IMG/VR virus record: IMGVR_UViG_3300031787_010033
Span: 1 to 54,925 of that record
Source of the DNA: a virus
Direction: 5' to 3' (one strand)
DNA: 54,925 bases
Shown here piece after piece: positions 51,354-54,925 of the stretch. Made by a program: the position numbers and the translations under genes. The notes under the pieces were generated by a model. The model did not search any database and had not been told where the DNA came from. It was given only the letters and a program-made list of their open reading frames with translations. Every line of letters begins with the position of its first letter. The stretch's first letter is position 1.

Positions 51354-52993
51354 TTTCCATCAAAAGGATTTAAACTAGTAATAAATGAATTTACATCAGC
51401 AGGAATTTTTCTAACACCTTCTCCAATTTGTCCTATTGATGGACTAATTGATCTAAAGTTTTCTTGGACATTTTTATAAATGAATGATGGATCTAGTGGA
51501 TGTCCATAAATATCTTCTCTATTACTATTATAAACATTTGGTCCAAGTGAGGCTGCAATAGGAGGAAATGACCCACCATATCTTTGATATATTTCACCAG
51601 CTTTTGAAAGAATGTTGCCTAATGGAGTAATTGCTGCATAACCAGGTCCAAACTTATTTACTAAAGCACCTATCAAATTTCCTTGAAGTGCCGTGGCAAC
51701 CCAAGCATAACCATAGTTAGAAAGTTGATCAGCTAAAAACCCACCAGGATCCGTACCAATTTGATTTACGGTGTCAACAATTTGTTGAACTTCTGGTGGC
51801 AAATATGCCATAGCTGTTGTAAATGGGTTTGTAACAAAATTTGATGCAATATTAACGAAATTCTGAACACTATTTAAAATATTAGTGAAAGACCCTGACA
51901 TGTTAAACAGTGATGTAAAAAAGTTAATATCATCTAGCAATACTTGCAATGTGTCTAATATTAAACATAACAAATCTAATGGTATTATTTCTTCAATAAC
52001 TTCTAACAATTTTCTTTGTATTTGAACTATAATACCATTAATCCAAGCATAAATTTTTTGAATATAAAGAATAACTCCGTTGTAAATGTCGTTGATAATA
52101 CTTTGGAAAGCACCAATAACACCATTAATTCCTGCAACTATTCTTGAAATAGAACCAAATGCTCCTTTTGGCATAGAAAGATAAGAACGAGTGCGTATAA
52201 CATTACAAAACTTTTCAATATTATTGACAGTATCAGGATGAATTTTGTTTAAGAGCTTTTCTACTAAACTTGGTGTAGTTTTTTCTGGACCAGTAATAGG
52301 ATTGTTTTCCATTCGATCTGCATTAACTTCGGTAACACCAAGTTTACCAATATCATCAAAGCAACCTTTTTGCCAAGCAGGGGTTTTTTGTAATGCTTCT
52401 AATAAACCTGGTTGTTTAGGAAGATTTAAAAAATCTGCAATAAATGCCTCATCTATAATATAAGCATCTTGTCCTTGTGTAGCAGACCTTAAAGTTTCAT
52501 TATCAAACCCATAAACTAAAAGTGATAATAAAAGATAATATTTATTAACATTCAAATCGCTGAATTGATGTTTAATTTTTGCTAATTCTCCACCAAAAAT
52601 ATAAGGATATAATGTTAGATTTGTTTTTTTCTCAAGTTCTTTAATTTCTTGTGATGTTGGTTCACTATATTCACCACTTAACATAGAAGGTGATCTTCCT
52701 GTAGGAGTTCCAAATCTTACTTGATTTGAAGCTGCTTGTGTTGTTATTCGTTTAGATGCTGCTCCTGCTGCTGTGGCAGCTTTTTGCACAGCAGGAACAC
52801 TAGAAGCTAATGTTTGAAAAACATTACTAGTTCCTCCACCAACAGTAATACCAGTTGGAGCATTTGTTTGGCCGACTGTAGTTCTTCCAGAAGTTGAACT
52901 CGATGAAAATGGATTATAACCATTAGCGATTTGATCGGCGGTTGCTGGACTAACCCCCTGAAATAAAGAATTAGTGTTTGAATTGGTTGCCAT
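51350..52993 (-). CDS. Hydrophobic baseplate/tape-like structural protein
   Basis: 547 residues. The first ~110 residues are Ser/Thr/Ala-rich and disordered-looking. A globular part follows (YPYIFGGELAKIKHQFSDLNVNKYYLLLSLLVYGFDNETLRSATQ). A long run of amphipathic to hydrophobic helices fills ~265-400 (IIVQIQRKLLEVIEEIIPLDLLCLILDTLQVLL and neighbours). The C-terminus ends PSIGQIGEGVRKIPADVNSFI. Size and hydrophobic helices are compatible with a tape-measure/hub protein like T4 gp29 (590), but there is no diagnostic motif. It is directly upstream of the gp5-like hub, with ATGA coupling. Structural role likely, identity open. Confidence 0.55.
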   Translation of the reverse strand: MATNSNTNSLFQGVSPATADQIANGYNPFSSSSTSGRTTVGQTNAPTGITVGGGTSNVFQTLASSVPAVQKAATAAGAASKRITTQAASNQVRFGTPTGRSPSMLSGEYSEPTSQEIKELEKKTNLTLYPYIFGGELAKIKHQFSDLNVNKYYLLLSLLVYGFDNETLRSATQGQDAYIIDEAFIADFLNLPKQPGLLEALQKTPAWQKGCFDDIGKLGVTEVNADRMENNPITGPEKTTPSLVEKLLNKIHPDTVNNIEKFCNVIRTRSYLSMPKGAFGSISRIVAGINGVIGAFQSIINDIYNGVILYIQKIYAWINGIIVQIQRKLLEVIEEIIPLDLLCLILDTLQVLLDDINFFTSLFNMSGSFTNILNSVQNFVNIASNFVTNPFTTAMAYLPPEVQQIVDTVNQIGTDPGGFLADQLSNYGYAWVATALQGNLIGALVNKFGPGYAAITPLGNILSKAGEIYQRYGGSFPPIAASLGPNVYNSNREDIYGHPLDPSFIYKNVQENFRSISPSIGQIGEGVRKIPADVNSFITSLNPFDGK

Positions 52994-53024
52994 ATAAAAA
53001 CTTACTCAGATAACTTATTTTTTC

Positions 53025-53052
53025 TTGATAATTTTATTTTTAAATGTATACT
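53025..53052 (+). promoter_or_regulatory. Sigma70-like promoter of dNMP kinase-like gene
   Basis: TTGATA, exactly 16 bp, TATACT, 11 bases before the ATG at 53064. It lies in the 70-base gap between divergent genes. Confidence 0.6.
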
Positions 53053-53063
53053 ATATATTTAGT

Positions 53064-53651
53064 ATGAATTATCCAATTATAGGCATTTCTGGTGCTGCCA
53101 GATGCGGAAAAGATACGTTATGTAGAGGATTAATTAGAGAATTTCAGAAATTAAACTTACCAGCCATGAGAAAATCTATTGCTGGAGATATTGTTAAACA
53201 AGATTTACAAAAAATACTTTTTGAAAAAATTGAATTTGATTCTTTTACAGAAAATAATCAAGAAAAAGAATCCGTTCGACCATTATTGGTAGAGTATGGT
53301 AAATTAATGAGACAAAAAACAAACGGTAGATATTTTATTGAAAAATTTGAATTAAAAGAAAATTGCGTTAATATTATTCCAGATATTCGATATTCAGAAT
53401 ATCCTAAAGATGAACTTTTTTGGCTTAAAAACGAAATGAAAGGTTTGTGTGTCTTTATAGAAAGAGAAGAAATTTTTGATGCCAATGAAACAGAAAAAAT
53501 TAATAATAAAATTATTAAAGAATCTGCTGATTATAATTTAAAATGGGGTAGATTAAATGAAAAATCTGAATATGAAAGAAAAATAATAGACTATCATGCA
53601 AAATTAATTATTGAAAGGTATTATTTACCACTTATTAATCGGACAGTTTGA
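53064..53651 (+). CDS. Deoxynucleoside monophosphate kinase-like P-loop protein (gp1-like)
   Basis: 195 residues from the ATG at 53064 (a longer ATA/ATT-rich frame overlaps the promoter). IIGISGAARCGKDTLCRGLI is the Walker A region with the R-x-GKDT form seen in T4 gp1. RPLLVEYGKLMRQKTNGRYFIEKF parallels the gp1 RRLMQALGTDLIVNN...W segment. NIIPDIRYSEYPKDELFWLK parallels gp1 VVPDTRQDHE. gp1 phosphorylates dTMP, dGMP and hydroxymethyl-dCMP for phage DNA synthesis. Here it is smaller than T4 gp1 (241) and sits alone between reverse-strand tail genes. Its 3' end overlaps the convergent gene by 27 bases. Confidence 0.65.
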   Translation: MNYPIIGISGAARCGKDTLCRGLIREFQKLNLPAMRKSIAGDIVKQDLQKILFEKIEFDSFTENNQEKESVRPLLVEYGKLMRQKTNGRYFIEKFELKENCVNIIPDIRYSEYPKDELFWLKNEMKGLCVFIEREEIFDANETEKINNKIIKESADYNLKWGRLNEKSEYERKIIDYHAKLIIERYYLPLINRTV

Positions 53652-53936
53652 TGCCTTTAAATAGGTTTTAACTGCTAAAAAACATCCACATTTAACACAA
53701 CGATCTTGAAACGAGTTATAATACTCGCAACCTTGACAGATAGATTTTCTTTTTTGTACTTCTTTTGAAGAAGCATTTATTGAATTTCCTTGAGATATGC
53801 TTTGAATGTTTTTAACCACATCTCTTCCTAAATTTTTTGCCATTTGTGGAAGAGTTGGAAATTTGTTTTTGTTTGACGATGCGAGTCTTTGAATTTGATT
53901 TTTTTGCATCATTTGTTTTAAATTTTCTTTATTCAT
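53625..53936 (-). CDS. Small zinc-knuckle protein between baseplate genes
   Basis: 103 residues. A basic, Gln/Asn-rich N-terminal part (KENLKQMMQKNQIQRLASSNKNKF) leads to a C-terminal Cys cluster: CQGCEYY, then CVKCGC, then ASNCPINKW, five or more Cys able to bind one or two zinc ions. The pattern R-x3-C-x2-C...C-x2-C...CP-x2-KW recurs in small unassigned proteins beside baseplate genes in T4-like phages. Function unknown, perhaps in baseplate assembly. It is two bases downstream of the gp27-like gene. Confidence 0.6.
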   Translation of the reverse strand: MNKENLKQMMQKNQIQRLASSNKNKFPTLPQMAKNLGRDVVKNIQSISQGNSINASSKEVQKRKSICQGCEYYNSFQDRCVKCGCFLAVKTYLKASNCPINKW

Positions 53937-53938
53937 AT

Positions 53939-54925
53939 TTAAAATTTATTATCTTCTTCTGGAAACAACTTACCAAAACTATCTACCTTTACAGCAACAA
54001 CTTCATTTACATATGTTTCTTGTGTAAAAAGATGAGATACTTTAGTCATTAACCACTGCCCTAAAAATCTATCATCAAAAGGATTACTATCTGCTGATGC
54101 AATTCTATCGATGAATATAAATTTACCAGGCGCTCTTAAAGTTAAACCCAAAGCTTGAAAGGTTACCGATTGTGACAAAAATAAAAAATCCAACAGCATC
54201 TCATTTCGAGCACTATTTTCTGGTATGAACGGACCCGAAAGACTTAATTCGTTTGTAGTCATCAATCCCTTTGCTTTAGTTTGATTTAAGTTTGAAATGA
54301 TTTGAGGACTGTATCCATTTTTAAAACTATAAAGTCCATTTTGAGCAATTTCTTTAAATCCTTCTAAAACGCTTTTAGCAGTATTTTGTTCCATCAGTAT
54401 CGAAAATTCTCCCGTAGTATGATTATAAAAATGAACTGCTTTATTTAAAATTTTATTATCATCAGTAGCAACCATCGGAGAAAATTTATATTTGCTAATT
54501 CGAGATGCTAAACCAGAAGTAAAATTTTTAACGTTGTTTGATTCTGAAGCATCTGCTCTAGCAACATAAGGTTCACTATCACTAGGCGACAAACCATCTT
54601 CAATTAATAACCTTTCTACTTGTTCTTCATTAGACATTTGAAATAATTTTTTTAAAGATATTAAATGCCATGCTTTATCTACGGAAGATCTACCAAAATC
54701 TAAAATTACAGGATATCCATCTGTTCCAGTACAAAAAGGTAAAATTGACTCAAGATCATCTAAAGCAAAAGTTTTTGCAACATTGTTTGCTTGCAATTTA
54801 TTACTAACACTTCCAATATCCCACAAATCTGAATTAAAATTGTTTAAAGGAATTGTTGGTTTATCAATACTACCTTCTTCAGAATAACCGACTTTAATTG
54901 GATCATTAATACCAACTGATGGATC
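53939..54925 (-). CDS. gp27-like baseplate hub protein (5' partial)
   Basis: 329 residues are visible; the frame stays open to the right edge, so the apparent TTG start at 54826 is not real and the N-terminus is missing. The C-terminal part FQALGLTLRAPGKFIFIDRI...FLGQWLMTKVSHLFTQETYVNEVVAVKVDSFGKLFPEE follows the last domain of gp27/phage gpD hub proteins (G-x-x-x-R-x-PG, G-x-W-x-V-x-x-VSH-x-F-x-x-x-x-Y). Such a trimer forms the tail-tube-to-spike adaptor that holds gp5. Its location upstream of the Zn protein, tape-like and gp5-like genes fits a baseplate hub operon. Confidence 0.65.
   Translation of the reverse strand, partial: DPSVGINDPIKVGYSEEGSIDKPTIPLNNFNSDLWDIGSVSNKLQANNVAKTFALDDLESILPFCTGTDGYPVILDFGRSSVDKAWHLISLKKLFQMSNEEQVERLLIEDGLSPSDSEPYVARADASESNNVKNFTSGLASRISKYKFSPMVATDDNKILNKAVHFYNHTTGEFSILMEQNTAKSVLEGFKEIAQNGLYSFKNGYSPQIISNLNQTKAKGLMTTNELSLSGPFIPENSARNEMLLDFLFLSQSVTFQALGLTLRAPGKFIFIDRIASADSNPFDDRFLGQWLMTKVSHLFTQETYVNEVVAVKVDSFGKLFPEEDNKF

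Noticed and set aside
54824-54826. TTG at 54826 as the start of the gp27-like protein
   Set aside because: The frame continues open to the right edge with protein-like sequence, so the true start is outside the window.

Overview
The window is a very AT-rich, tightly packed stretch of a T4-like myovirus genome. Its genes abut or overlap through ATGA and TAATG junctions, and no intergenic gap exceeds about 140 bases. It carries the T4 replication/recombination core: family B DNA polymerase (43), UvsX, UvsW, UvsY-like, 46/47 nuclease, DnaB-type helicase (41), primase (61), 32, 59-like, sliding clamp (45) and late sigma factor 55. It also carries a contractile-tail baseplate/spike set. Spike lysozyme, an endolysin and a lipoprotein in the lysis cassette point to a Gram-negative host, but the host cannot be named from this window.

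Layout. 2-1489 (+): end of a two-domain glycosyltransferase. 1492-11993 (-): collagen-like (G-X-T) fibre/adhesin genes with a trypsin-like protease among them, a gp15-like tail terminator, small Zn proteins, a GroES-like protein, a possible gp62-like clamp-loader subunit and a glycosyltransferase. 12023-12622 (+): a lone unknown gene. 12619-19147 (-): primase, an AAA ATPase, a lysis cassette (lipoprotein, coiled-coil/TM protein, holin-like protein, M15 endolysin), a double Zn-motif protein and a GIY-YIG protein. 19174-47704 (+): uvsY-uvsW-55-47, a 12-gene sugar/glycosyltransferase/methyltransferase island, 46, a methyltransferase and a glycosyltransferase, 43, thyX, uvsX, 41, a DHH phosphoesterase, a gp33-position gene, 59, 32, 45 and several unknowns. 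47701-52993 (-): needle-like spike protein, gp5-like hub with two lysin domains, and a hydrophobic baseplate/tape-like protein. 53064-53651 (+): dNMP-kinase-like. 53625-end (-): a Zn-knuckle protein and a partial gp27-like hub.

Two promoter classes can be read. The first is sigma70-like (TTGAnn, almost always 16-17 bp, then a TATAAT-like -10). In about half of the cases the -10 lies only 6-8 bases before the start codon, so transcripts should begin at or next to the ATG/GTG (leaderless). It precedes primase, 46, 43, 41, 32, uvsY and others. The second is an ATAAATA octamer resembling the T4 late promoter, 5-11 bases before the start codons of fibre, spike, tail and lysis genes. This fits the encoded gp55 and gp45.

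The most unusual content is (i) the glycosylation island lodged between 47 and 46 in a phage that also encodes Thr-rich collagen-like fibres, suggesting decoration of its own fibres, (ii) a gp5-like hub whose OB fold is split by an M15 peptidase plus a GH24 lysozyme, and (iii) the apparently leaderless gene-expression architecture.
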